From Adlercreutzia shanghongiae (GTDB taxonomy: Bacteria > Actinomycetota > Coriobacteriia > Coriobacteriales > Eggerthellaceae): a DNA stretch of 64,000 bases. Below, one piece after another: positions 1 to 9,665 of the stretch (position 1 is its first letter; every line of letters starts with the position of its first letter). The notes under the pieces are model-generated. The model did no database searches. It was not told where the DNA came from and worked only from the letters and a program-made list of their open reading frames with translations. A program made the position numbers and the translations under genes. The stretch is taken from contig NZ_JAYMFI010000003.1 in the NCBI RefSeq assembly GCF_035830635.1, forward strand, positions 1 through 64,000, given 5' to 3'.

Positions 1-3000
1 TGGATGCGAGCTTTCTTGTCCTTTCTGCGTTGGCGCCGCCGTATTTCACCCGCGAGTCGTGCCCCGTGGGGTCCGCGTACGCCACCGGGTTGCCGCCGGC
101 GTAGGCGTAGCGGTTGAGGCTCGCGGGGTCGGCCGCGTCGCCCAGGTAGGAGTCGCGGCTGCCGAAGGCGCCCATGGAGGCGTCGTACCAGCGGGCGCGC
201 AGGTACTGGAGCCCTCCCTCGGGCGAGGACTGCTCGGCGTTGTAGCCGTAGTGGGGCAGCTCGAAGCGGCCGCCGTAGCCGGGCAGCGACTCCGTGGCGC
301 AGGTCTCGTCGCCCCAGGGCGAGTAGGAGTAGCTCGCCGCCACTGCGCCGCCCTCCCTCAGGACGGCGGACACGCTGCCCAGGCCGTCCTCCAGGTAGGA
401 GTCCGACACCGCCAGCCCCTCGCTGCCGCCGGAGGTGGACAGGCGCGACAGGCCGTAGACGTCGGCCAACTCGCCCACGGCCGAGGACTCGCGCCACACC
501 GGCTGGGCCACGTCATCGAGCACCGTGGAGTTCACGTACTCCACCAACTCCCAACGCTCCTGTACGTAGGGAGAGTAGGTGGGTATCGTCCCATAGCGCA
601 AGCCAAAGAGCTGCAAAGTCGGAGGCTCCTCCTCAGGAGGCTTCGGCTGAACGAGAGGCGCCCTTAGCCCGACGGCCGAAGGCAAGGGGAGCCCGGGGCC
701 AGAAAGCGCCAACACGCGGCGCTGCTCGTAGGAAGAAAGCCCCGTCGAAGCCAGCGCGCCAGCGTACTTGGGCATGGGAAAGCCCAAGGGCGCCGCCCCC
801 ACTGGAGAGGTCGGGTCGAGCAATCCATCAAGCCATGCGGCCAGCGCGCCAATGGGAGGGCAACCAACTGCCAGAGCCGAGCATGCCCCAAGAACGCCGC
901 CGTACAGGGCCCATTTCAAGGGCGCGGCTGAAGGCTGGCCATTCGTCGATGCGAGCCGCCGGGAGCCCCAACCCGCCTTGGGCGCCTCAGCACGAACAGG
1001 CTTCATAACTCCCGATTCCAAGCGGCCCGTTAACTCGTCGGGCGTCCATCGGGGCGCAACGCGCGTGGGCGATGTCCAGACAGTCTCCTCAAGCTCTGGG
1101 GCCGCTGCGCTCAGCTCAACCTGCTTGCCCTCGAGCCACGAAAACGAGCGCTCTCCCTCGGCCATCTCGTTCGTTCGATACAAGCTCGCCTGGAATACCC
1201 GGTTGCCGTCCCCGTCATAGGTTGCCGCCATAAGAACGCGGCCACCTTGACGCACCGCCTCCAGGCGGTTCTCCACCGTATAGGCATACAGAACGGGATC
1301 TTCGCCAGCCGTGGTTTTCTGCACCAGGTTGCCCGCATCGTCGTACTCGTAGGTTGTGCGGCCATCTGGCCCCACCGATTCAACGAGTCGGTCATCGTCG
1401 TCGTAGACAAGCTCGGTGCGTGCCCGTTCGCCGGAGTCCCTGTCAACACGCTCAACCGCCGTTCGATTACCCGCGGCGTCCCACTCGTAGGTCTCGCAAA
1501 AATACGCGTCGCTGCTCCCGCTTGTCTCTTCCTCAAGGGCTACGAGCCTGCCATCGCCATCGTAGGCGTAGGTTCTCACCGTATGACTTTGCCCGCCGCC
1601 TGCGATTGCAGCCAGCGACTCTTCCGAGACGGGATTGCCCTCCCCGTCCCATTCGTAGGCGAACCACGAAATGGACGCGCCCTCGGCATCGAGGTTTTCC
1701 AAACGCAGCAGCTGCCCCTCGCCATCGTAGGCATACGTGGTGCTCGACCCATCGGGGCGCTCTAGGCTCACCGGGCGGTTTTCCTCGTCGTAAGCGTAGA
1801 TGTAGTCGCCCTCCGGTGCGTTTACCTCGGTAAGGTTGCCCGCTTCGTCATAGCCGTATTCCACCTGTGAGCCGTTCGGGTAGGCGACCGTTGCCAGCTG
1901 ACCGTATTCATCGTAGGTGTACTCGATGCGCCTGCCCGCGCCATCGGTCTCGGCCGTAACGCGCCCGAGCTCGTCTCGCTCAGTAGTGGCCTCGCCCGTA
2001 TCGTCGGTGCGCTCTGTGACAAGGCCGTTGGCGTCGTAGGCATAGAGCACAGCGGCGGTTTCATCGGCGGCGTACCCCTTCTCCACCAAATTGCCCAGCT
2101 CGTCCCAGTCATAGCGAGTCTCGTTGCCGGCAGCATCGATGGAGGCGGTCACCTGCCCGGCGGGATCGCGCACAAGCTGCTCCAGCGCCCCCGAGGGCGA
2201 CGTTACCGACACCAGGGCGCCCTCGGCATCGTAGGCGTACTCGGTCACCCGTCCCATGGCGTCGGTTATCTGGGCGAGATTGCCATCAACGTCCCAGCCG
2301 TAACGGGTCTCGGCCCCCGTGGGGCTTACCACCTTCGTAAGCTGGCTCGCGCCATCCCATTCGTAGGTCGTCTCGCCTCCATTGCGGTCGGTGGCGCCCA
2401 CGACGCGGCCGAGGGCGTCGTAAGTCCACGAAGAGACGCGCTTGAGGGAATCGACGGCAGCCGTGAGGTTGCCTGCAAGGTCCCAGGTATAGGTCGTCTT
2501 CGCACCAGAAGGCGTTGTCAGCTCGACGAGGTTGCCGTCGGCATCCCACTGATAGCCCGTTTCATTGCCTCGCGCGTCGGTTTGCCCTACAAGGTTGCCC
2601 GCCGCATCCCATTGGTACACGAGACCCTCTTGGGCGGTGCCGCCCTGAGCGGCAAGGTTGCCCCGAGCATCCCACGACCAGCTGGCCGTGCGCCCAAGGC
2701 TGTCCTTCTGGGCGACAAGGCGATCGAGGGCGTCGTAGGCATATTCCGTGCGAAGACCCGCAGAATCGGTCTCGGCGACAAGATTGCCGAGAGCATCGTA
2801 TTCCCAGGTGCTCGTGCGGCCAGCGACATCGGCCCGCGCGGTCATGCGGTGCAAGGCGTCGTAGGTGTATTCTGTCCGCGCCCCAAGGTTGTCGCGGTCA
2901 AGCACGGCATTGCCCGCCTCATCGTAGGCAATTTCGCGCTCATACCCCCGCGGTGTGGTTATGCCCGTAAGGCGGTCGAGCGCATCCCAGCGATAATCCC

Positions 3001-6000
3001 ACCGTGCGCCGCTGGGAGATACGCGGGACACAACATTGCCGCGATTGTCGAACTCGTAGGCCGTCGTACGATCAAGTGGATCAGTTTCGGTAAGCATCTG
3101 TCCGAGCGGATCGTAGGTGTATCGCGTAACGCCATCAGCGAAATTGCGGTGGGCCACGAGGTTTCCCACCGCATCCCACTCCCAGGCCTCGGCATTGCCC
3201 AGAGGGTCGATGTGCGCCACAACGTTGCCCTCGCCGTCGTACGTCCATTCATCGCGAGCGCCCCGAGGGCTCGTAGCGGCAACGAGATTGCCGTTGGCAT
3301 CCCACTCAAGCGCGGTTGCATTACCCAAGGCGTCGGCAGAGGAAACGAGGCGCCCCAGCGCATCGTAGACAAAAGAGGTAGCGTTACCCTCCTCATCGAC
3401 CGCCTCGGTCAGGTTGCCCGCAGCGTCGTAGGACCAGCGCTGCACCTGTTCCAGAGCGTCAAGAGCCGCCGTCAGGTTACCTACTGCGTCATAGGTGTAG
3501 GAGGTGCTGGCACCATCGGCCTCGCGCGTTTCGCTCACGAGATTGCCCCGGGCGTCCCAGGCGTAGGACTGGGCGGCCCCAAGGGCGTCGGTTACGCGAA
3601 TGGGATTGCCTGCAAGGTCGTACTCGTACGTTGTCGTCGCACCGTCGTAGTCGGTCTCAGAGACAACCTGACCCCAAGAGTCATAAGATATGGATGCCTT
3701 GCGACCCAGAGCGTCGGTAGCACCCGTTACCTTGCCTGCCGCATCGTACTCGAAGGTTTCAGTGCGGCCCGATGCGTCAGTCGTGGAAATGAGGTTGCCG
3801 CGGGCGTCGTAGGTGTTCTCCGTCACGCGACCCGCCACATCGGTAAGACGAACCAGGTTGCCCGCAAGGTCGTACTCGTAGGTCTCGTGAGCACCATCGG
3901 GCCTCGTTCGCGCCGTCATCCGTCCTACGGCATCGTATTCGTAGGTTGCAGCGTTGCCGAGCGCATCGGTCGCCTTAACGAGATTGCCCATCAGGTCGTA
4001 GGCAGCCGTGCGACGATTGCCGAGCGCATCGGTTACGACAACGGGGTTGCCCGCCGCGTCGTATTCGCAGCGCACCTCCTGGCCCAAGGCATCGGTCTGC
4101 TTCGTCACAGCACCGAACGCATCGTAGGCGTAGGTGGTCGTAGAACCGCGGGCGTCGGTTTGGCTCACAACGTTTCCGAGCTCATCGTAGACAGTGCCAT
4201 TCGTGGCTCCCGAAGCGTCGGACTCACTGGTAATGCGACCCGCTTTATCGTACGTCCATGAAGCTACGACACCCTCTTCGCCGGCGAGCTCAATAAAATT
4301 GCCGGCCTTATCCCACCTGAAGAGGTAGCGGTGCCGCGCTGGATTGGTAGCCGATGCCATGTTGCCAGCCGCGTCGTAGGCAAACGTCCAAGCACGACCC
4401 GCCTGCTCTACACCCGTGGCACGGCCCGCTGCGCTGTAGGTGTAGCAGGTGGCAACGCCCAAGGCATCGGTATGCGACGACTGCAGACCGCCGGGCGCCC
4501 ACGTCGTCTCCTCGCGGGCGCCATCGGGATGCGTGACGGCCGTCAACAAGCCGGACGCGCTGTACTCGTAAATCGTGGTGTTCCCCAAGGCGTCCTTATA
4601 GGCGAGCGGCACGCCGTAGGTGTCGTCGTACGTGGCGACTTCGACGCCTCCACCGGGGCTTTCCACGCGCACAACGTTGCCGCGCTCATCGAAGGCATAG
4701 CGAGTCGTATGGCCCAAGGCATCGGTTTTTGCAATGCGGCGGTCTCGCTTGTCGTAGACGTACTTCGCGACCGCACCGTTAGGGTCGGTTTGCGAGACGA
4801 GGTTTCCCGCCGCATCGTAGCCGTAGCGCGTGACGCCTCCCGCAGGGTCGGTCATTGCCGTGATGTTGTAGGCCCCGTCATAGCTAAAGGACGTCGTGTT
4901 CCCGGCGGCATCGCTCGTAGAGAGCAGAAAGCCCATGGCGTCAAGCCGATAGGTCGTGTAGCCCCCTTCGGCGTCCTGCTCGCCGACAAGACGTCCAGCC
5001 ACATCGTAAACCCAGGTGCGGCACGCGCCATCGGGACCTGTCTCTGACACCTTGCGGCCCATGGCGTCGTAGGCAAAACGCGTGACGCCTGCTGCCGTGG
5101 AAACAGAGGTCAGATTTGCACCCGACCAGGTATAGCTCTCGCGAACGCCATCGGCGTCGGTGGCAGATGTGCGCCGGTTCAGGGAATCGTAGGTGTAGGT
5201 CGTCTTCCCCGTCGAGGGGCTCGCCTCGGAAATCACGTTGCCGCGGCCGTCGTAAGCCCATCGCGTCGTCGCGCCGTCGGGGTCGGTCTGGCTCGTCATG
5301 CGGCTTTTTGCATCCCATGTCATGCGCGTCACATGACCATCGGGGCTGGTAGCCGACGTCATGTTCCCCAGGGCGTCATAGGTGTACGTGCCGTCTTCGT
5401 CGGAAGCAAGCGTGTTGTTGGCACCGTAGGTTCGAACAGCCTTGCTGCCGTCGGGGTACTCAATAGCCGTGGTGCGTCCCCGACTGTCATAGCGATGCAC
5501 GGTTGTACGGCCGGCGGCATCGGTGGCTCGCGTGAGCCCGCTGCCGTAGGCAAGCGTGCTCGCGCGGCCTGCCAAGTCAATCTGCTTCACCACTCGGCCT
5601 GCGCCGTCATAGGTGTTCGCCACAACCCGATGGCCGTTGGCATCGTACCAAGCGGTCATGCGGCCGGCGGAATCGTACTCGTAGCGAGTTTTTCGCCCCG
5701 CCGCGTCGGTAAAGCCCGTCAAATTCCCCGCGTTGTCATAGCTGTAGCCAAGCTTGCTTCCACCCGGCAGACCGATGGCCGTGATGAGCCCCTGGCTGTT
5801 GCAGGTTACGGAGAAGCGCGTACCCGACGGAGCCGTAATCGCGGTGATGCGGCCTGCGCTGTCTCGGCTTATCTTGGTCACCGCACCCGAATCGTCTGCC
5901 ACTTCGGTCAGCCGCCCATAGCAATCAAATCGCCTCACCGCACCCTGGGAATCGGTTATTTCCCAGCGATAGCGCGTGGCGCTCCCGCTCTTGTAGGCAA

Positions 6001-8989
6001 TTTTCTTCAGCGTCAGGTGTTCTTCCGCGTGAGCCTTAAAGCCGCCCTTTCCATCGGCGTCGAACCAAAAGGTCTTGCCATCGCCGGCGGAGTAAACAAC
6101 GGCCCCGTTGGCCTGCAAGCCAAGGCTTTCCTCCCAGGCAAAACTCCAGTTGCGACCGAAAGCCGACTGGTAGCCCTCTCCCTGAGCGTTGTAGGTGCGA
6201 CTGATTGAGAAGTCGCCGCGATAGTCGGGCACCGTGGCGTCAGCCGCCTCTAGAATGAAATTGCCCGTATTCAAGTTGATGGGCTCGAAGCCGTACTCGC
6301 AGTGCTTGCCACGCCCCATGAGCGCCGAGTCGATACGCTTCTTCTGCGTGTCGGTAAGCTGCTTGGGGTTGTAGGCTTTTGTGGTCTTGGGATTGCGTAC
6401 GAAAATGGTGTTGCCACCCACAACGAGCGTGTCCTGTACGCGGTTGTCGCGGGCCAGCGTGTTCAACGTAACGCCGTAGTGCGCGGCAATGGAAGGAAGC
6501 GTGTCTTTGGCGGTGGCCCGATAGATAAGGAAGCTATCGGTTTCTACAAGCTTGCCGGAACTGCCATTTGCAGCCGCCCTTGCACGAATTTTGTAGCTCG
6601 TATTGTAGGCCAGCCCACTGAAAAGCTTGCTTTGCCAGTTCGAGAGCTTATCGCGGTATTTGGTGCCGTTCGGTGCCGATTTCTCCCACTCGGAACTATC
6701 GGGATACTTGTAGCTGCGGCTCGCATAGGCCACGCCTGCGTCGCTTTTGCCAACCAGCTCGTAGGCCACCATCGATCGCGGCTTCGCCACACCATCGGCG
6801 AACACGCCGTCGAACTGCAGCTTGCCCGAGAAGTCCGTCTCGGTAACGGTGCGCAAGTTGATAGTGGTTGCATTCAGCGACACCGATTCGCTCACTGGAT
6901 CGGGAACCTCCCAGGTAATCTCAAGCGAAGGAGGGTTGTCGGAATAGCGGTGGTCGAACAGCTCGCACTGCATCCAGCGCTCGTCGGTGGCCTTCACGCA
7001 GAGGCCTTGCTGCTTCCAGATGCCCTGCACCCAATTGTTCACCGGTTCCCGCACATCCCAGGTGAGGTATCCCTTTGTCGAGCGAGCATTCTGAGACGTG
7101 ATGAACTCATGGCCCATGGACTTCTGGCTGTTCCACGTTATCTCGTTGAAATCCCAGTTGCCTTTGTTGCGGTACAGCCCGAACACCGTGGCGCCCTTCG
7201 AGTAGCGCGTACGCTGGTGCAGCTTCAAATCGGCGCTCTTGATAAGCGCCTCGTCCATGATGTTTCCGAAGTCGTAGTTGATGTCCAGGTAGACGCGGGT
7301 CATGCCAAGACCCTCGCCGCCGCGGTAGTCGCCCGTGCCCGTTGCGTCGCCATCGTCGTAACCGGCGTATTGGTAGTTGTTCTCGCCAACCCAGATGTTC
7401 GGAGCCAGTTGCTCTACCGACGTCAGCCTCATAGCCGTCGTGGCTATATCGATGGTAGGGTCAATGCGAATCGGATAAGCGCGCTCGTCGGCAGTGAGCC
7501 ATTCCCAATTTGCATTCAGCACCGCAACTGCCGTGCCGTCCTGCGCCTTTTCCAGACTGAGAGATAAGGAGTTATCGAGGGCCTCGGCCGCATCTATCGC
7601 AATCGGGGCGGCGATCGAAACAAGTTCTCGACCAGGCTCTGGCCCCTCCGCCCTTTCGCGAACAACCACGACGCCACCCTCAAGAGACACGGTGGCACTT
7701 TCGTCCACCTCAATGCGCGTCGCCAGTCGAAATGGCTCCACGGGGCGCGTCAGGACGATATCTTCTTTGATGAGCGATCCTACGAGGGTGTATTGATAAT
7801 CAACCCCGGGGAACACGTCGGTGAAACGAATCGCGTTGCCCTCTGCCACCGAGCCATCGAACATGCCGTTTTCGGGCACAAGCCGAATGTCGTGCCCGTT
7901 CTTCGATATGAGGATACCCTCATCCTCCATAACGGCGGGGATGGCCACCTCACAATGGTTGGCCTTGGGCTGGTAGACCGTCGATGCGTCCACCGATTCG
8001 TCGGACACGGTGCCGTCCTCTTCGATGAGCAAGACCGCAACCTCTGGGCTGGAGGGCTCGGCACCCGAAGCCGCTTCGGCGGGAGAGGCCTCGACGCGAG
8101 ACTCGTCACTCGCGGGTACTAAGGTGTTGTCGATGCACTGCGGGCTGCCGCTTTCGTCAACATAGGCGGTTGCCGCACCCCCTATGACCGTTTTGAAGGT
8201 TCGCTCGGAAAGCCGATAGACCGTAACGCCCTCGTCCGTTGATACAAGCTCGCCCTCGGGCTCGACTTCGTCGTAGTAATCAACGGGAGCATTCAGAATT
8301 TCATAGGGATCGGGGGCTTCCCCATCATGAGACGTCTCCGAAGCTGCAGCGTCTTGCGCTGCTGGAGACTCTTCCTCGTTTTCGGCACCGAGCGACTGCG
8401 AGTCACTCTCCTCGTCGCTCTCGTCCACTGACAGCCCGTCGGACTGCCCTTTGTCTACGCGAGAGCTCCCATGAGAGCGGTCGGCCGCATCAGCGGCATT
8501 TTCGCCTGGGTCTGCCCCTTCCGCTGCGCCCCCATCGTCGACAGCCGCATCGTCGGCTTCGTATTCAATGGGGGCCGCATCTCCGTTTCCGTGCAGCTCT
8601 TCTGCATAAGCCGCCAGGCCGTCGCCCAGCAAAGAGAAAGCCAGCAAAAGCGCTACGAAACAGCAGAGGGCATTCTTCGCCGCAGCGCGACTGGGAATGC
8701 GCGGGGTAGCGGCGCCATCGTGAGCATTTGCCGCTTCCTTTCGGAATTCCGGCAGCGGATGCGGCCTGTCGAGCGCATCGCGAAGGACAAACCCAACCGA
8801 AACAGCGACGCAAATCACGCCTGTGGCTATCACCCCCAAGCGCACAATATTTCTGATAGCGATGGTCCCCATGAAAGGCACGAGCCATTGCCACGCTAGC
8901 ACGCCCTCAACCGCTCCCAGGACGGCCGCAATGAGGGCAGCGAGCAGCCAATGGACGAGAATACTCCTCGCAACTTTGCCAGCACTCAT
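1..8989 (-). CDS. Giant RHS/YD-repeat protein with LysM and DNRLRE domains (3' end outside window)
   Basis: An uninterrupted frame of 2996 codons runs from ATG at 8989 off the left edge. The ATG is the first start after an in-frame TAG (8996-8998). The N-terminus has hydrophobic stretches at about residues 10-45 and 48-69, then a third at about 100-122 ending in AYA-EEL like a signal cleavage site, followed by an acidic Glu/Asp/Ser linker. A DNRLRE-type module lies near 528-688 (WVGENNYQYAG, LKLHQRTRYSKG, GNWDFNEITW) and a LysM motif near 820-867 (TLPSIAAHYGVTLNTLARDN). The RHS entry (NLNTGNFILE, RTYNAQG) is near 905, followed by YD repeats (YDSAGRMT, YDNAGNLTG) from about 1030 to 2580. The C-terminal core (ARWYDASMGAFGSRDSYLG, NPVAYADPTGH) falls at about 2929-2977. 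By family knowledge this is a secreted or surface polymorphic toxin/adhesin shell whose variable tip follows DPxG; the tip and any immunity gene are outside the window. Confidence 0.9.
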   Translation of the reverse strand, partial: MSAGKVARSILVHWLLAALIAAVLGAVEGVLAWQWLVPFMGTIAIRNIVRLGVIATGVICVAVSVGFVLRDALDRPHPLPEFRKEAANAHDGAATPRIPSRAAAKNALCCFVALLLAFSLLGDGLAAYAEELHGNGDAAPIEYEADDAAVDDGGAAEGADPGENAADAADRSHGSSRVDKGQSDGLSVDESDEESDSQSLGAENEEESPAAQDAAASETSHDGEAPDPYEILNAPVDYYDEVEPEGELVSTDEGVTVYRLSERTFKTVIGGAATAYVDESGSPQCIDNTLVPASDESRVEASPAEAASGAEPSSPEVAVLLIEEDGTVSDESVDASTVYQPKANHCEVAIPAVMEDEGILISKNGHDIRLVPENGMFDGSVAEGNAIRFTDVFPGVDYQYTLVGSLIKEDIVLTRPVEPFRLATRIEVDESATVSLEGGVVVVRERAEGPEPGRELVSIAAPIAIDAAEALDNSLSLSLEKAQDGTAVAVLNANWEWLTADERAYPIRIDPTIDIATTAMRLTSVEQLAPNIWVGENNYQYAGYDDGDATGTGDYRGGEGLGMTRVYLDINYDFGNIMDEALIKSADLKLHQRTRYSKGATVFGLYRNKGNWDFNEITWNSQKSMGHEFITSQNARSTKGYLTWDVREPVNNWVQGIWKQQGLCVKATDERWMQCELFDHRYSDNPPSLEITWEVPDPVSESVSLNATTINLRTVTETDFSGKLQFDGVFADGVAKPRSMVAYELVGKSDAGVAYASRSYKYPDSSEWEKSAPNGTKYRDKLSNWQSKLFSGLAYNTSYKIRARAAANGSSGKLVETDSFLIYRATAKDTLPSIAAHYGVTLNTLARDNRVQDTLVVGGNTIFVRNPKTTKAYNPKQLTDTQKKRIDSALMGRGKHCEYGFEPINLNTGNFILEAADATVPDYRGDFSISRTYNAQGEGYQSAFGRNWSFAWEESLGLQANGAVVYSAGDGKTFWFDADGKGGFKAHAEEHLTLKKIAYKSGSATRYRWEITDSQGAVRRFDCYGRLTEVADDSGAVTKISRDSAGRITAITAPSGTRFSVTCNSQGLITAIGLPGGSKLGYSYDNAGNLTGFTDAAGRKTRYEYDSAGRMTAWYDANGHRVVANTYDGAGRVVKQIDLAGRASTLAYGSGLTRATDAAGRTTVHRYDSRGRTTAIEYPDGSKAVRTYGANNTLASDEDGTYTYDALGNMTSATSPDGHVTRMTWDAKSRMTSQTDPDGATTRWAYDGRGNVISEASPSTGKTTYTYDSLNRRTSATDADGVRESYTWSGANLTSVSTAAGVTRFAYDAMGRKVSETGPDGACRTWVYDVAGRLVGEQDAEGGYTTYRLDAMGFLLSTSDAAGNTTSFSYDGAYNITAMTDPAGGVTRYGYDAAGNLVSQTDPNGAVAKYVYDKRDRRIAKTDALGHTTRYAFDERGNVVRVESPGGGVEVATYDDTYGVPLAYKDALGNTTIYEYSASGLLTAVTHPDGAREETTWAPGGLQSSHTDALGVATCYTYSAAGRATGVEQAGRAWTFAYDAAGNMASATNPARHRYLFRWDKAGNFIELAGEEGVVASWTYDKAGRITSESDASGATNGTVYDELGNVVSQTDARGSTTTYAYDAFGAVTKQTDALGQEVRCEYDAAGNPVVVTDALGNRRTAAYDLMGNLVKATDALGNAATYEYDAVGRMTARTRPDGAHETYEYDLAGNLVRLTDVAGRVTENTYDARGNLISTTDASGRTETFEYDAAGKVTGATDALGRKASISYDSWGQVVSETDYDGATTTYEYDLAGNPIRVTDALGAAQSYAWDARGNLVSETREADGASTSYTYDAVGNLTAALDALEQVQRWSYDAAGNLTEAVDEEGNATSFVYDALGRLVSSADALGNATALEWDANGNLVAATSPRGARDEWTYDGEGNVVAHIDPLGNAEAWEWDAVGNLVAHRNFADGVTRYTYDPLGQMLTETDPLDRTTAYEFDNRGNVVSRVSPSGARWDYRWDALDRLTGITTPRGYEREIAYDEAGNAVLDRDNLGARTEYTYDALHRMTARADVAGRTSTWEYDALGNLVAETDSAGLRTEYAYDALDRLVAQKDSLGRTASWSWDARGNLAAQGGTAQEGLVYQWDAAGNLVGQTDARGNETGYQWDADGNLVELTTPSGAKTTYTWDLAGNLTAAVDSLKRVSSWTYDALGRVVGATDRNGGETTYEWDGASQLTKVVSPTGAETRYGWDVDGNLAQITDAMGRVTEYAYDAEGALVSVTSPSGALEQLVRDPAGQVTASIDAAGNETRYDWDELGNLVEKGYAADETAAVLYAYDANGLVTERTDDTGEATTERDELGRVTAETDGAGRRIEYTYDEYGQLATVAYPNGSQVEYGYDEAGNLTEVNAPEGDYIYAYDEENRPVSLERPDGSSTTYAYDGEGQLLRLENLDAEGASISWFAYEWDGEGNPVSEESLAAIAGGGQSHTVRTYAYDGDGRLVALEEETSGSSDAYFCETYEWDAAGNRTAVERVDRDSGERARTELVYDDDDRLVESVGPDGRTTYEYDDAGNLVQKTTAGEDPVLYAYTVENRLEAVRQGGRVLMAATYDGDGNRVFQASLYRTNEMAEGERSFSWLEGKQVELSAAAPELEETVWTSPTRVAPRWTPDELTGRLESGVMKPVRAEAPKAGWGSRRLASTNGQPSAAPLKWALYGGVLGACSALAVGCPPIGALAAWLDGLLDPTSPVGAAPLGFPMPKYAGALASTGLSSYEQRRVLALSGPGLPLPSAVGLRAPLVQPKPPEEEPPTLQLFGLRYGTIPTYSPYVQERWELVEYVNSTVLDDVAQPVWRESSAVGELADVYGLSRLSTSGGSEGLAVSDSYLEDGLGSVSAVLREGGAVAASYSYSPWGDETCATESLPGYGGRFELPHYGYNAEQSSPEGGLQYLRARWYDASMGAFGSRDSYLGDAADPASLNRYAYAGGNPVAYADPTGHDSRVKYGGANAERTRKLAS

Positions 8990-9061
8990 GCTCGTCTACC
9001 CCGTCTTCCCTTCGCCCTCTTTTTGCTAAGCATGCTCATCATCGTATTAATATCTTTTGAC

Positions 9062-9090
9062 GTTATATAACTAGCTATGCTCGAAGGCAA
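9062..9090 (-). promoter_or_regulatory. Candidate promoter of the RHS gene
   Basis: On the minus strand TTGCCT (9085-9090) and TATAAC (9062-9067) are separated by exactly 17 bases, placing a start site near 9055 and a leader of about 65 bases before the RHS ATG. The rest of 8990-9270 is AT-richer than its surroundings and holds no convincing gene. An imperfect palindrome (9167-9182, CTC-N2-ATTAAT-N2-GAG) is the only other structure there. Confidence 0.4.
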
Positions 9091-9270
9091 GAGGGAATTA
9101 TGAGGCAAGAGCTCACAAAAGGAAGATATCCCAGGTCAACGAGTTATATTTATTTATGATTGTCTTACTCTCACATTAATGAGAGGCCAATGACAGGGGT
9201 AGAGGGCGGAAAAGAGCGCATTTCGTCTTGCAACCTTGTTGCTAGCTACGACCAAAATGGCGCCGAACGC

Positions 9271-9300
9271 AAAAAGAGCGCCCGGCGATGCCGAGCGCTC
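9271..9300 (-). terminator. Rho-independent terminator after the XRE regulator
   Basis: The minus strand reads a GAGCG...CGCTC stem (9276-9300) with one internal mismatch, followed by TTTTT (9271-9275). It sits 31 bases past the stop of the helix-turn-helix gene and closes the radical SAM/DUF2975 cluster. Confidence 0.75.
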
Positions 9301-9331
9301 CCTTGTTTTGTTTGATGTAGCGAAGGAGTGG

Positions 9332-9652
9332 CTAGTTGGCCACGTTCACCGGTGTGCGAGAGACAGCGCCGATGGGACGGCGGGCAGGCTCCTCGATGTC
9401 GCGATTGATGATGGCGTCCATCTCCATGGCCTCTTCGGTGCCCGGTTCGGGAGAAACATACTCGAACAGGTCGCCCGGCTGGCACTGAAGCACTTCGCAG
9501 ATGCGCTCCATGGTGGAGAAGCGCACGGCCTTAATATGGCCGCGGCGCATACGGGAAATATTCACCGGAGAGATGTCGATGCGCTGGGAAAGCTCGTTGA
9601 CGGACATCTTGCGGTCCGCCATCACTCGGTCAAGACGCGGAATAATGGGCAT
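9332..9652 (-). CDS. Small XRE/Cro-type transcription regulator (YozG-like)
   Basis: This 106-residue protein has a helix-turn-helix in its first 65 residues (LSQRIDISPVNISRMRRG, then FSTMERICEVLQCQPGDLFEYV), the compact HTH_26 form common in DUF2975-associated regulators. The C-terminal 40 residues are unlike any domain I know. It begins 13 bases after the DUF2975 gene stop with a clear AAGGAA ribosome binding site, so the two are co-transcribed. DUF2975 plus HTH pairs (B. subtilis YoaS/YozG) are recurrent but poorly understood. It probably controls its own cluster; that is inference. Confidence 0.85.
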   Translation of the reverse strand: MPIIPRLDRVMADRKMSVNELSQRIDISPVNISRMRRGHIKAVRFSTMERICEVLQCQPGDLFEYVSPEPGTEEAMEMDAIINRDIEEPARRPIGAVSRTPVNVAN

Positions 9653-9665
9653 GGCAGTTCCTTAC

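Noticed and set aside
2582..4261. Plus-strand 559-codon open frame across the RHS repeats
   Set aside because: It is the periodic antisense of the YD repeats; the minus frame is continuous through it and gives clear RHS motifs.
8986..9042. 18-codon leader frame (MMSMLSKKRAKGRRGRRA) overlapping the RHS ATG by ATGA
   Set aside because: The overlap is suggestive of coupling, but there is no ribosome binding site in front and no conservation evidence.
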